Under the pieces are notes generated by a model. That model was not told the DNA's origin. It was given only the letters and a program-made list of their open reading frames with translations, and ran no database searches. A stretch of 64,000 nt of DNA from WHSW01 sp963828755 (lineage in GTDB: Bacteria > Actinomycetota > Thermoleophilia > Solirubrobacterales > 70-9), in contig CAWHFY010000009.1 in assembly GCA_963828755.1 (NCBI GenBank), positions 62,001 through 126,000 on the forward strand. Direction: 5' to 3'. Of the stretch, positions 16,905 through 27,515 are shown piece after piece; the first letter of the stretch is position 1, and each line of letters starts with the position of its first letter. A program made the translations under genes and the position numbers.

Positions 16905-18127
16905 GTGGCGGGCTTCGCGAGCCGCCGGGTCAGCGACTCGCCGAGGTCGGCCGCGCAGGCGACCGTGTTCCAGCTCAGGTTCTCCGGCGTGTCGGCCATC
17001 GAGTGGTAGTTCTCGAGCGCCTTGTGGCGGTTGAGCGAGGTCAGGCAGAGGGTCGGGATGCCCATCCTGCTCGGGATCAGCGAGTCGGTGCTGGTCGTCG
17101 CCCGCATGCCGCGGCGGATCGGGATCCTCTCCTCGGCCGCGACCTGGACGCAGAGGTCGCGCAGGCCGCGGTCGAAGTAGTCCTCGATCACGAACGCGCC
17201 TTCGCCCTCGAGCAGCGCGAGCTCCGGCGAGCCGATCGTGTCGAAGTTGATGACGAAGGTGCGGTCGCGATCGAGCGGGCGCAGGTGGCGCTCGGCGAAC
17301 CCGTAGATGCCGCCCTGCAGCACCTCCTCGGCGCCGCACGAGACGAGCAGCACCCGGGCGCCGGCAAGCGGGCGATCGCGCAGCGCCTCGGCGATCGCGA
17401 CCAGCGCCGCGACGCCGCTCAGGTTGTCGTTGGCGCCGGGGACGACCGGATGGCGGGCGATGTCGGCGAGCAGCGCGGTCGCGACCGCGGACACGACCGC
17501 CCCCGCGGCGGCGACCTTGCGCCGGCCGGTCGCGGCCCCGAACGCCGAGAGCGCCGGCCCGGCGACCGCGCCCCACCAGACCGGGATCGCGGTGTCGATT
17601 CGCTCGATCACGCCCGGAAACCAGTCGACGAGCTTGCGCTGGAGCGTCTGGTCGAAGACGACGCCACCCCGGGCCGCGTCGTGGTGCGCCATGAGGACGA
17701 TGGTCCGCTCGGCGGTCGGGTCGCCGAGCTCGGCGACCACGTTCCAGGTCGTCTTGCGCGGCGCCAGGGCGCGTCGGACCGGGCGCAGACCGTTCGAAAC
17801 GTCGTCGGCGAGCAGCCCGGTCGCCGCCGCGCCGGCCGCGGTCGCCGCTCCGCGGGCGCGTCCGCCGGCGCCGGCGATCCCGGCAGCGACTCCGGTCGCG
17901 GCGAGCGCCCCGAGCAGTGGTGCGAACCCGTCCAGGTACTCCTCCTCGTCGACGATCGCCGCGGCGCCGGCGCGCTCGAGGCGCTGCGCCAGCCACTCGG
18001 CGGCGACGCGCTCGCCCTCGGTGCCGGCGAGCCGGTCGAGCGGCGCCAGCGTTTCGACCACCTCGCGCAGGGTCTCGATCGAGGCGCGGGCCTCGACGTC
18101 GGCGATCAGCTCGGAGTTGGTCGGCAT
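16901..18127 (-). CDS. M28 family zinc aminopeptidase-like protein with central membrane/hydrophobic insert
   Basis: 408 residues. The co-catalytic zinc ligands are visible in order: MAHHDA, GANDNLSG, CGAEE, NFDTIG and ENYHSMADT. Between the N-terminal region and the active site, residues about 70-110 and 185-215 are Ala/Gly/Val-rich hydrophobic stretches (GLLADDV, VVSAVATALLADIARH) that could be membrane segments, unusual for soluble M28 enzymes. No clear signal peptide at the N-terminus. Likely hydrolyses peptides or amidated small molecules. Confidence 0.85.
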   Translation of the reverse strand: MPTNSELIADVEARASIETLREVVETLAPLDRLAGTEGERVAAEWLAQRLERAGAAAIVDEEEYLDGFAPLLGALAATGVAAGIAGAGGRARGAATAAGAAATGLLADDVSNGLRPVRRALAPRKTTWNVVAELGDPTAERTIVLMAHHDAARGGVVFDQTLQRKLVDWFPGVIERIDTAIPVWWGAVAGPALSAFGAATGRRKVAAAGAVVSAVATALLADIARHPVVPGANDNLSGVAALVAIAEALRDRPLAGARVLLVSCGAEEVLQGGIYGFAERHLRPLDRDRTFVINFDTIGSPELALLEGEGAFVIEDYFDRGLRDLCVQVAAEERIPIRRGMRATTSTDSLIPSRMGIPTLCLTSLNRHKALENYHSMADTPENLSWNTVACAADLGESLTRRLAKPAT

Positions 18128-18173
18128 CGAGCGCCGCAGCCTACCCGCGCCGCGGCCGCTCGGCTGCTCAGCG

Positions 18174-18679
18174 CTACTGGCCCTGGGACGTGGCGCCGCC
18201 CTGCACGTCGAGCAGGTCGACGACGAAGACGAGCGTCTCGTTGGGCTCGATCTGCGGCGGTGAGCCCTGCGCGCCGTAGCCCAGGTCGGGGGGCACGATC
18301 AGCTCGCGCCGGCCGCCGACCTTCATCCCGGCGATGCCCTGGTCCCAGCCCGGGATCACCTGGCCGGAGCCGAGCTGGAACGTGAACGGCTGGCCGTTGT
18401 CCCAGGAGGCGTCGAACTGCTTGCCGTCGCTGTAGTTGACGCCGACGTACTGCATCGTCAGCGTGGCCCCGGGGGTCGCCTCTGGGCCGTCGCCCTCGAC
18501 GATGTCGTTGATCTGCAGCGCGTCGGGTGGCGGGCCGTCGGGGACCTCGACCGTCGGCTTGGTGGAGGTATCGACGTCGCTGCTCGAGGACGAGTCGTCG
18601 CCGCCGGTCGCGAGGAAGATCACGACCGCGACGATCGCGCCGATCGCCAGGACGCTGAGGAAGATCAGCTGGTCGCGTT

Positions 18680-18683
<4 letters not shown>
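18174..18683 (-). CDS. Membrane-anchored FKBP-type peptidyl-prolyl isomerase
   Basis: The FKBP domain is clear: ATLTMQYVGVNYSDGKQFDASW, VIPGWDQGIAGMKVGGRRELIVPPDLGYG and NETLVFVVDLLDV. Upstream lies a single transmembrane helix (LIFLSVLAIGAIVAVVIFLA) and a Ser/Asp linker, giving an extracytoplasmic foldase. No ATG or GTG precedes the helix; the natural start appears to be CTG at 18683, which overlaps the carboxyltransferase stop as CTGA in the same way other genes here overlap as ATGA. A GTG start at 18623 would cut the membrane anchor. Confidence 0.85.
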
Positions 18684-20248
<1,565 letters not shown>

Positions 20249-20388
20249 CGGGGCCGCGCAGTCTAGACGCGCGGCCCCGGTGCGAGGCGTATGCGCTTCA
20301 GCTCAGACGTGCAGGCAGCGGCCGTCGTCGCCGCGGCCCGCCGCCCCGACATCGGGGTCGGACCCTGAATCCGCCCCCGAGCGGAATC

Positions 20389-21036
20389 TCAGGCGTCGGC
20401 GGCGTGCGCGAGGATCGTCGTCAGGACCGCGACCACGCGGGGGTCGAGATCCACCCCCGCGCGCTCGGCGAGTGCCTCGACCGTCGCCCCGACCGGCTGG
20501 CCGCCGCGCGCCTCGGCGGCGGTCAGCGCCGTCTGGCAAGCGCACGCGGCGCGGATCAGCCGGGCCTCGACCGGGATCGCGTCGCCGATCATCTGCTCGG
20601 GGCCGCTGCCGTCATAGCGCTCGCGCGCGCGCAACAGCCAACCGCAGACGTGCTCGGGGATCCCGGCGCCGCGCACGAGCCGGTAGCCGGACTCGTAGTG
20701 CTCGTCCCAGGCGTCCTGCTCCGCGGAGCTGCGATCGGCGGCGGGCTTCGCCGCGAGCTCGGCGTCGACGTAGACGAGCCCGACCTCGTGCAGGACCGCG
20801 ACCTCGCGGGCCACCTCGGACTGCGCGCGGTCGAAGCCGAGCCCCACGGCACCTGCGAAGGCGTAGGAGGCGGTCGCCTCGGCGTGGTCCCGGGCGCCCG
20901 GGAGGTGATCGTCGAGGGCGTCGATCAGCGGCCCACCGCGCAGGCGCAGGAGGCCCGCGAGGTCGAGCTCCGGGCGAGCTCTGGCGGGGCGCTCAGGCGG
21001 CGCCGAACGGGCGTCGCCCGGGAGATCCGAGCTCAT
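20389..21036 (-). CDS. Degenerate HD-GYP-like protein
   Basis: 215 residues from ATG 21036, overlapping the SRPBCC gene by 44 bp. The HD-GYP architecture is recognisable: LHEVGLVYVD in place of LHDIGKxx, HYESGYRLV, RERYDGSGPEQMIG (GYP replaced by GPE), then AIPVEARLIRAA. The HD pair is HE and the GYP triplet is altered, so cyclic-di-GMP hydrolysis is doubtful; a binding or regulatory role is more likely. If the start is later, the overlap shrinks. No signal-receiver domain is attached. Confidence 0.6.
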   Translation of the reverse strand: MSSDLPGDARSAPPERPARARPELDLAGLLRLRGGPLIDALDDHLPGARDHAEATASYAFAGAVGLGFDRAQSEVAREVAVLHEVGLVYVDAELAAKPAADRSSAEQDAWDEHYESGYRLVRGAGIPEHVCGWLLRARERYDGSGPEQMIGDAIPVEARLIRAACACQTALTAAEARGGQPVGATVEALAERAGVDLDPRVVAVLTTILAHAADA

Positions 21037-21337
21037 CGAGCAGCCCCTCCAGTGCGGCGATCGCCTTGCCCGGATCGGCGAGCGAGTGCTGGGCGGTGAT
21101 CCGCACCGCGGTGCCGAAGCCGCTCTCGGCAAGCTCGATCGCGATGCTGCCGTCCGCGCCGGGCTGCGCGGACCGCCAGGCGAGGACGCGCTCCGGGTCG
21201 CGATCGGTGACCTCGACCAGGACCGGACCGCCGCCGACGAGGTCGCTCATCCACGACTGCATCCGCGCGGGATCGTCCGCGAGCTCCCAGAGCTCGGGCG
21301 CCGACTTGACCAGGGTGCGCTTCGCCTTCGATTCCAT
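20993..21337 (-). CDS. SRPBCC (START-like) domain protein
   Basis: 114 residues from ATG 21337. The pattern KRTLVKSAPELWELADDPARMQSWMSDL, VEVTDRDPERVLAWRS, IAIELAESGFGTAVRITAQH and a final amphipathic helix is that of polyketide-cyclase/START ligand-binding proteins. These bind hydrophobic small molecules in a helix-grip pocket. An upstream ATG (21412) would add 25 poorly supported residues. Just downstream of methylmalonyl-CoA mutase on the same strand, 110 bp away. Confidence 0.65.
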   Translation of the reverse strand: MESKAKRTLVKSAPELWELADDPARMQSWMSDLVGGGPVLVEVTDRDPERVLAWRSAQPGADGSIAIELAESGFGTAVRITAQHSLADPGKAIAALEGLLDELGSPGRRPFGAA

Positions 21338-21447
21338 GAGCGCGTGGTTCTGCCGCCACCCCCGCTCTCCTTCCGCCCGATCCCAACCTGCAACCACGAT
21401 CTCGTCCCTCACCCGAGCGACGAGCGACGACCGACGACCGACGAGCC

Positions 21448-23127
21448 CTAAAAAAAGGCCCCACCCTTGTACTCACCAAACACATCCCGCATCGCATTGC
21501 AGACCTCCCCGATCGACGCGTTCGCGGCAAGCGCCTGGCGGATCGGCAGCAGCAGGTTGCCCTCGCCCCGGGCGACCTCGCGCAGCGATTCGAGCTTGGC
21601 CTCGACGGCCGCCTGATCGCGGTTGGCCTTGAACTTCGCCAGCCGCTCCTTCTGGCGCGCCTCCGCCTCCGGATCGACCTTGAGGATGTCGACGTCGTCC
21701 ACCGTGTCGGTGACGTACTTGTTGACGCCCACGACGATGTCCTGGCCGGTCTTGTAACGCTCGTGGTAGGACAGCGCCGACTCCTCGATCTCGCGCTGGA
21801 TGAAGTCGAGCGCCTCGACCGAGCCGCCGAGCTCGCCGACCTTCTCGATCAGCTCCCACGCGCGGGTCTCGATCTCGTCGGTCAGCGACTCGACGAAGTA
21901 GGAGCCGGCGAACGGGTCGACCGTGTCAGCGGCCCCGGACTCGTGGGCGAGCACCTGCTGGGTGCGCAGCGCGATCCGCGCCGAGCGCTCGGTCGGCAGC
22001 GCCAGCGCCTCGTCGAAGCCGTTGGTGTGCAGCGACTGGGTCCCGCCGCAGACCGCGGCGAACCCCTGCAGGGCGACGCGGATGATGTTGACCTCGGGCT
22101 GCTGGGCCTGCAGCGTCACCCCGCCGGTCTGGGTGTGGAACCGGATCATCTGCGAGCGCTCGGACTCCGACCCGAACCGTTCGCGGACGATCCTCGCCCA
22201 CATCCGGCGCACGGCCCGGAACTTCGCGATCTCCTGGAAGACGTTGTTGTGGCCGTTGAAGAAGAACGCGAGCCGCGGAGCGAACTCGTCGATGTCGAGC
22301 CCGCGGTCGAGCGCCGCCTCGGTGTAGGCGATTGCGTTCGAGAGCGTGAAGGCGACTTCCTGGACCGCCGAGCAGCCCTTCTCACGGATGTGGTAGCCGG
22401 AGATCGAGATCGTGTTCCACTGCGGCACGTTCTCGTGGCAGTACTCGAAGATGTCGGTGGTCAGCCGCATCGTCGGCTCGGGCGGGTAGATGTAGTTGCC
22501 GCGGGCCACGTACTCCTTGAGCACGTCGTTTTGGACGGTCCCGCGCAGCTTCTCCGACGGCACGCCCTGCTCCTCACCGACCAGCTCGTAGAGCAGCAGC
22601 AGGACCGCCGCCGGCGCGTTGATCGTCATCGAGGTCGAGACCTGATCGAGTGGGATCTCGTCGAAGCAGATCCGCATGTCCTCGATCGTGTCGATCGGGA
22701 CCCCGGTGCGCCCGACCTCGCCATCGCAGAGCGGGTCGTCGGAGTCGCGGCCGAGCTGGGTCGGCAGGTCGAACGCCATCGAGAGGCCCGTCGAACCGTG
22801 CTCGAGCAAGTAGCGGTAACGCCCGTTGGTGTCCTCGGGGCTCGAGAAGCCGGCGTACTGGCGCATCGTCCAGAGCCGGTCGCGGTACATGCCCTCGTGG
22901 ATACCGCGGGTGAACGGGTAGCTGCCGGGCTCGCCGAGCCGCTCCTCGAGGCTCGGGGCGACGTCGGACTCGTCGTACAGCGGCTCGATCTCGATTCCCG
23001 AGTCGGTGATCACCCGCGGGTCGTCGGGCCCGACAACGGGGGCCACGTAGCGGTGCAGGTCGTCCTCGGCGGCGCGCGCCTGCTCGGGATCGATGGACTT
23101 CTCGTCAGCGGTTGTCGGCTCGGCCAT
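21448..23127 (-). CDS. Methylmalonyl-CoA mutase large (catalytic) chain
   Basis: 559 residues from ATG 23127. TRGIHEGMYRDRLWTMRQYAGF, STGLSMAFDLPTQLGRDSD, VGVPIDTIEDM-like VPIDTIEDMRICF, FHTQTGGVTLQAQQPEVNI and NTISISGYHIREKG are catalytic TIM-barrel motifs. The length stops before a cobalamin-binding domain, so this is the split type in which the B12 domain (DxHxxG) is a separate small subunit; none is visible here. It interconverts methylmalonyl-CoA and succinyl-CoA. Divergent from the ATP-grasp gene at 23183. Confidence 0.92.
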   Translation of the reverse strand: MAEPTTADEKSIDPEQARAAEDDLHRYVAPVVGPDDPRVITDSGIEIEPLYDESDVAPSLEERLGEPGSYPFTRGIHEGMYRDRLWTMRQYAGFSSPEDTNGRYRYLLEHGSTGLSMAFDLPTQLGRDSDDPLCDGEVGRTGVPIDTIEDMRICFDEIPLDQVSTSMTINAPAAVLLLLYELVGEEQGVPSEKLRGTVQNDVLKEYVARGNYIYPPEPTMRLTTDIFEYCHENVPQWNTISISGYHIREKGCSAVQEVAFTLSNAIAYTEAALDRGLDIDEFAPRLAFFFNGHNNVFQEIAKFRAVRRMWARIVRERFGSESERSQMIRFHTQTGGVTLQAQQPEVNIIRVALQGFAAVCGGTQSLHTNGFDEALALPTERSARIALRTQQVLAHESGAADTVDPFAGSYFVESLTDEIETRAWELIEKVGELGGSVEALDFIQREIEESALSYHERYKTGQDIVVGVNKYVTDTVDDVDILKVDPEAEARQKERLAKFKANRDQAAVEAKLESLREVARGEGNLLLPIRQALAANASIGEVCNAMRDVFGEYKGGAFF

Positions 23128-23182
23128 GGGGCGCAGTCTACGGTCGCGCCGCGGGGGGATCACCGCTCCTAAGCTCCTGTCC

Positions 23183-24070
23183 GTGCGTGTAGCCATTGCC
23201 AGCTTCGCGGCGATGCCGCCGCAGTTCACCGACGACCTGATGCTCGCCGAGGCCCTCGGCGAGCGCGGGGTCGAGGTGGAGCGAATCCCGTGGGATGACG
23301 CCGACGCAGGGTGGGGCGCCTATGACGCGGTCGTGATCCGCTCGACGTGGGACTACGCCTCACGCCGCGATGAGTTCGTGCGGTGGGCCGAGTCGGTCGG
23401 TCAGGCGCTTCACAACAGCGCCGAGCTGGTCCGCTGGAACTCCGACAAGCGCTATATCGGCGACCTCGGTGAAGCCGGGATCCCTGTTGTCCAGACCAGG
23501 TTCGTCGGCCCCGGCGACCCGGTCGGACGGCTCGGCGGCGAGGTCGTCGTGAAGCCGACCGTCTCGGCGGGCGGGCGCGACTCTGGCCGCTTCGGCCCCG
23601 CTGCGCACGGGCTCGCGCGCGACTTGATCGACCGGATCCACGCCAGCGATCGCACCGCGATGGTGCAGCCGTTTCACCCGAGCGTCGACAGCGCCGGCGA
23701 GACCGCCGTGCTCTGCATCGACGGCGAGCCGGCGCACGTGCTGCGGAAAGGCGCGGTGTTGCGCCCGGACGAGGTCGCGCCGATCCGCGATGACGCCCTC
23801 GGCGCCGCGGAGGTCATGTACGACCCCGAGCTGGTCGTGCCCGGCGCGGCGACCGAGGACGAGCTCGAGCTCGCCCGCGAGATCGTCGCCGAGGTCGAGC
23901 GCCGCTTCGACTACCTCCCGCTCTACGCGCGCGTCGACATGATCCGCGACGCCGACGGGGCGCCACTGCTGCTCGAGCTCGAGGCGATCGAGCCGAACTT
24001 CTACCTCAGCCAGGTGCCGTCGACGGCGCCGGTGATCGCCGACGCGATCGTCGCTCGGGCCGGCGGCTGA
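23183..24070 (+). CDS. ATP-grasp domain protein
   Basis: 295 residues from GTG 23183. Begins VRVAIASFAAMPPQF, then DAVVIRSTWDYASRRDEF. VVVKPTVSAGGRDSGRF and MVQPFHPSVDSAGETAVLCIDGE supply the ATP lysines and grasp loop, and the C-terminus has ARVDMIRDADGAPLLLELEAIEPNFYL with acidic/Asn magnesium ligands. This is the RimK/glutathione-synthetase-like group; carboxylate and amine substrates are unknown. Opens a block with two glycosyltransferases and UDP-xylose synthase on the other strand, but is separately transcribed. Confidence 0.78.
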   Translation: MRVAIASFAAMPPQFTDDLMLAEALGERGVEVERIPWDDADAGWGAYDAVVIRSTWDYASRRDEFVRWAESVGQALHNSAELVRWNSDKRYIGDLGEAGIPVVQTRFVGPGDPVGRLGGEVVVKPTVSAGGRDSGRFGPAAHGLARDLIDRIHASDRTAMVQPFHPSVDSAGETAVLCIDGEPAHVLRKGAVLRPDEVAPIRDDALGAAEVMYDPELVVPGAATEDELELAREIVAEVERRFDYLPLYARVDMIRDADGAPLLLELEAIEPNFYLSQVPSTAPVIADAIVARAGG

Positions 24071-24081
24071 AACGCCCCCGG

Positions 24082-25344
24082 CTACTCGCGTCGGTGCGCC
24101 GCGATCGCTGCTTCGACCGCGCCCTCCATCTGCGCCGCGGGGGCGGGGTAGGTGTAGGCGTCGACGGCGCCGGGTGCCGGGGCGGTTAGCTCACCGGCGA
24201 CGACCCTGGCGAGCGCGGCCGCGATCGCCGCCGGGTCGTCGGCCGCGGCGACCTCGGCCCCGAGCTCGCCGGCGACCCTGCCCGCCTCCGTGCCGGCGGC
24301 GAGCGCCAGGATCGGGGTGCCGCTCGCGAGGTACTCGAACAGCTTGATGTTGAGCAGCTGGGAGCGCTGCGGCTGGGCGACCAGAAGGAGCGCATCGGCC
24401 TCGCCCTGCAGTGCCAGCGCCCGCTCCCGCTCGAGGCTGCCCACGTGGACGATCCGCGCCGGTGCGACGTCGGCGGCGACCACTTCCGCCTCGGCGTCCG
24501 TGAGCGGCCCGGCGATCACGAGCTCGAGCTTCGCGGCCGCCTCGGGGTCGGCGGCCGCCAGCCGGCCGACGGCCTCGACCAGCGGCCGCGGGTCGCGCCC
24601 GTAGCTGCCGAAGCGCCCGGTGTAGACGATCGAGGCGCGCTCGGGGTCGAGCAGACCGGTCGGAGCGGCGGCCGCAGGCACCACCTCGGGGTCCCAGCCG
24701 TTGGGAACGAGCAGCGGCGCGGCGATCCCGCGATCGCGCAGGTCGGCGGCGGCCGGCTCGGAGACGCAGACGACGGCGTCGGCGGCGCCGAGCCAGCGGC
24801 GCTCGAGGCGCCGGTCGAGCGCCCGCTGCGCTGCGGTCGGGAACTCCGGCCGCAGCGACTCGAACGTCCACGCGTCGCGGATGTCTGCGACCCAGGGGAC
24901 GCCGCGGCGGTGGAGCGCCATCCCGACGGCATGGGCGGACTCAGGCGGCGAGCTTGTGATCACGCAGTCGAAGCGGCGCTCGCGCTGCAACCGCAGCGCG
25001 CGCGAGCGCGCGAACGGCGCCCAGGCGGCCACCAGCGCCTCGGGGACGAAGACCTTGCTGAGCGGATGCGGACGGCCGCTGTACGTGGGCGAGTCGAACA
25101 TCGCGCCGACCGTGCCCTTGCCCGCGAGCCTGGCGCGCCAGCGCTGCGCGTCGGCGGTTCGCTCGACGTCGGCGAGCGCGTCATCGTCGAGCGCGCCGTA
25201 GGCGGACGTGGTGAGGACCGTGACCTCGTGGCCGCGGCGGCGCAGCCACTTGGCCATCGCCGCGCCGCGCAGGACGCCGGTGTCGCGGCAGGGCGGGTAG
25301 AAGTAGGCGACCAGCAGCAGTCGCCGTCGCGGCGCGTCGCTCAC
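24082..25344 (-). CDS. GT4 family glycosyltransferase
   Basis: 420 residues from GTG 25344, overlapping the upstream GT stop (GTGA). YFYPPCRDTGVLRGAAMAKWLRRRGHEVTVLT is the N-terminal acceptor Rossmann domain; WVADIRDAWTFES and VPNGWDPE are GT4 landmarks; IVYTGRFGSYGRDPRPLVEAV and LFEYLASGTPILAL supply the donor-binding E-x7-E-like region. Likely retaining transferase acting on a lipid-linked or cytoplasmic sugar. Pairs with the next GT4 and with UDP-xylose synthase. Confidence 0.82.
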   Translation of the reverse strand: MSDAPRRRLLLVAYFYPPCRDTGVLRGAAMAKWLRRRGHEVTVLTTSAYGALDDDALADVERTADAQRWRARLAGKGTVGAMFDSPTYSGRPHPLSKVFVPEALVAAWAPFARSRALRLQRERRFDCVITSSPPESAHAVGMALHRRGVPWVADIRDAWTFESLRPEFPTAAQRALDRRLERRWLGAADAVVCVSEPAAADLRDRGIAAPLLVPNGWDPEVVPAAAAPTGLLDPERASIVYTGRFGSYGRDPRPLVEAVGRLAAADPEAAAKLELVIAGPLTDAEAEVVAADVAPARIVHVGSLERERALALQGEADALLLVAQPQRSQLLNIKLFEYLASGTPILALAAGTEAGRVAGELGAEVAAADDPAAIAAALARVVAGELTAPAPGAVDAYTYPAPAAQMEGAVEAAIAAHRRE

Positions 25345-26510
25345 GACCGCCCCTTCGCCCCGCGGGCCTCGATTGCCTCCGCGTAGGCGCGGTCCATGCG
25401 GTCGAGCAGGCTCGGCCAGCTCCACTCGGCGAGCGCCTTCGCCCGCCCGCGCTCGCCCATCTCGCGGCGCCGCTCGGGATTCCCGGCCAGTTCCCCGAGG
25501 GCCGCGGCGACTCCCGCCACGTCGCCGCGGCCGACGAGCAGCCCGGTCGCGCCGTCGTCGACGACCGCGCGGACGCCGGGGTAGTCGGTCGCGATCGCTG
25601 CGAGCCCGCACGCCATCGCCTCGATCAGAACGATCCCGAACGACTCCGGGGGCTCGGTCGTGAGCAGGAAGAGGTCGGAGGCCCGCAGGACGTCCGGCAG
25701 CGTGGAGTGGGGCACGGCGCCGAGGAAGTGGACTCGGTCCGCTACCGCGGCGGTCCTGGCGCGCTCGCGAAAGCCGTGGAGCAGTTCGCCACCGCCGGCG
25801 ACGACCAGATGAACGTCGGGATCGCCGAGCGCGGCGAGCGCGTCGATCGCGACGTCCAGGCGCTTGAAATGATGGGCGAGATCGAGGGTCGCGACGAAGG
25901 CGGCGACCGTCGCCGTCGCCGGGATCCCGAACCGCTCGCGGGTGCCGCTCCGGTCCTCGCCGGGGCTGAACAGCTCCGAGTCGACTCCGTTGGGCATCTC
26001 GACCAGCTTCGTTGGGTCGCGCTGACCGGCCCGGCGCAGGTAGGAGACCGAGTCGGCGTGATCGGGCGAGAGCACACAGACGCGGTCGGCCGCGGCGATC
26101 AGGGCCGGCGCGACGGTGTGCTCATAGGCCTCGAACAGCGCCCCGCGCGGGCCCTTGCCCACGAGCCGGTTCTTGTAGTGGACGAGCAGCGCCTGCGAGC
26201 GCGCGCGTCGCCGCAGGCGGGCGAGCAGGGTGAGCTCGGATCCGAAGATGAACGGATAGTGGAGGTGCACGAGGTCGAAGCCATCGATGCGCGCGATGCT
26301 CGGGATCAGCGGCGCGTTGCCGATTGCGAATACCGGCTCGAGCCGGTGCACGACCACGTTCCCCGGATCCGGCACCACGCCGTCGGCGGGCGCGGTGAAG
26401 ACCTCGACGTGGTCGCCGCGGCTCGCCTGCTCGCGGGCGAAGCGGAACGCCGTGTTGCCGGCCCCGCCCGGGTAGGGCGGGAAGGTCGCGGTCAGATGGG
26501 CGATCTTCAC
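25341..26510 (-). CDS. GT4 family glycosyltransferase
   Basis: 389 residues. Typical GT4: MKIAHLTATFPPYPGGAGNTAFRFAREQASRGDHVEVFT, HLHYPFIFGSEL, PNGVDSELFSPG, then LTTEPPESFGIVLIEAMACGLAAIATDYPGVR, which contains the donor-binding E-x7-E and the GV motif. It sits between the second GT4 and UXS with a 25 bp gap to UXS, so a UDP-xylose donor is an attractive guess, though donor specificity cannot be seen. Confidence 0.83.
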   Translation of the reverse strand: MKIAHLTATFPPYPGGAGNTAFRFAREQASRGDHVEVFTAPADGVVPDPGNVVVHRLEPVFAIGNAPLIPSIARIDGFDLVHLHYPFIFGSELTLLARLRRRARSQALLVHYKNRLVGKGPRGALFEAYEHTVAPALIAAADRVCVLSPDHADSVSYLRRAGQRDPTKLVEMPNGVDSELFSPGEDRSGTRERFGIPATATVAAFVATLDLAHHFKRLDVAIDALAALGDPDVHLVVAGGGELLHGFRERARTAAVADRVHFLGAVPHSTLPDVLRASDLFLLTTEPPESFGIVLIEAMACGLAAIATDYPGVRAVVDDGATGLLVGRGDVAGVAAALGELAGNPERRREMGERGRAKALAEWSWPSLLDRMDRAYAEAIEARGAKGRS

Positions 26511-26535
26511 CGGGCGCTCCGCGGCGCCGCCGGGG

Positions 26536-27483
26536 TCAGTCGCCGGTGCCGACGAGGCGCTCGACGCCGGTCTGCTCGATCGTCATCCGCAGCCCGTCGC
26601 GGAGCTCGACCTGGGGCTGCCAGCCGAGCAGATCCATGGCTCGCTGGATCTCGGGCTGGCGCACCTGCGGGTCATCCGTCGGCAGCGCCTCGAAGACGAT
26701 CTCCGAGCGCGAATCGGTCACGTCGATGACCACCTGGGCGAGCTCGAGCAGGGTGAACTCGTGCGGGTTGCCGATGTTGACCGGCTCGTGGACGTTGGAC
26801 TGGGCCATGGCGACGTAGCCGCGGATCTGGTCGTCGACGTAGCAGAAGCTGCGGGTCTGGCTGCCGTCGCCGAACACGGTGAGCGGCTTGTCCTGAAGCG
26901 CCTGGCGCAGGAAGGTCGGGATCGCGCGGCCGTCGTGGGGGCGCATCCGCGAGCCGTAGGTGTTGAAGGTGCGGACGATCCCGGTGTCGACGCCCTGCTG
27001 GCGGTGGTAGGCCATGGTCAGCGCCTCGGCGTAGCGCTTCGCCTCGTCGTAGACACCGCGCGGGCCGATCGGGTTGACGTGGCCCCAGTAGGACTCCGGC
27101 TGCGGGTGGACCTGCGGGTCGCCGTAGACCTCGGAGGTCGAGGCGAGCACGAAGCGGGCCCGGTGCTTCTTCGCCAGGCCCAACATGTGGTGCGTGCCGT
27201 AGGAGCCGACCTTGAGCGTGTGCAGCGGCAGCCGCAGGTAGTCGATCGGGCTCGCCGGCGAGGCCAGGTGGTAGACGAAGTCGACCTTCTCGTCGAGGAA
27301 GAACGGCTCGGTCAGGTCGTGCTGGATGAAAATGAAGTTGTCGTCGCGGATGTGGGCAATGTTCTGCAGGGAGCCGGTGTCGAGGTTGTCGACGCAGATC
27401 ACTCGATGGCCCTCGGCCAGCAGGTGATCGCCCATGTGAGAGCCGAGAAAGCCCGCTCCGCCGCTGATCAAGCAGGTGCTCAT
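26536..27483 (-). CDS. UDP-glucuronate decarboxylase (UDP-xylose synthase)
   Basis: 315 residues of an extended SDR. GGAGFLGSHMGDHLL is the NAD loop, VYHLASPASPIDYLRLPLHTLKVG is the UXS-specific segment, ASTSEVYGDPQVHPQPESYWGHVNPIGPRGVYDEAKRYAEAL gives the Ser and YxxxK catalytic residues, and RTFNTYGSRMRPHDGR is typical. It makes UDP-xylose from UDP-glucuronate. First gene of the GT4 pair operon; divergent from the ECF sigma gene at 27516, 32 bp between starts. Confidence 0.9.
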   Translation of the reverse strand: MSTCLISGGAGFLGSHMGDHLLAEGHRVICVDNLDTGSLQNIAHIRDDNFIFIQHDLTEPFFLDEKVDFVYHLASPASPIDYLRLPLHTLKVGSYGTHHMLGLAKKHRARFVLASTSEVYGDPQVHPQPESYWGHVNPIGPRGVYDEAKRYAEALTMAYHRQQGVDTGIVRTFNTYGSRMRPHDGRAIPTFLRQALQDKPLTVFGDGSQTRSFCYVDDQIRGYVAMAQSNVHEPVNIGNPHEFTLLELAQVVIDVTDSRSEIVFEALPTDDPQVRQPEIQRAMDLLGWQPQVELRDGLRMTIEQTGVERLVGTGD

Positions 27484-27515
27484 CGCCGCGCGAGGATAGC
27501 GGCGCAGGGGGCATC

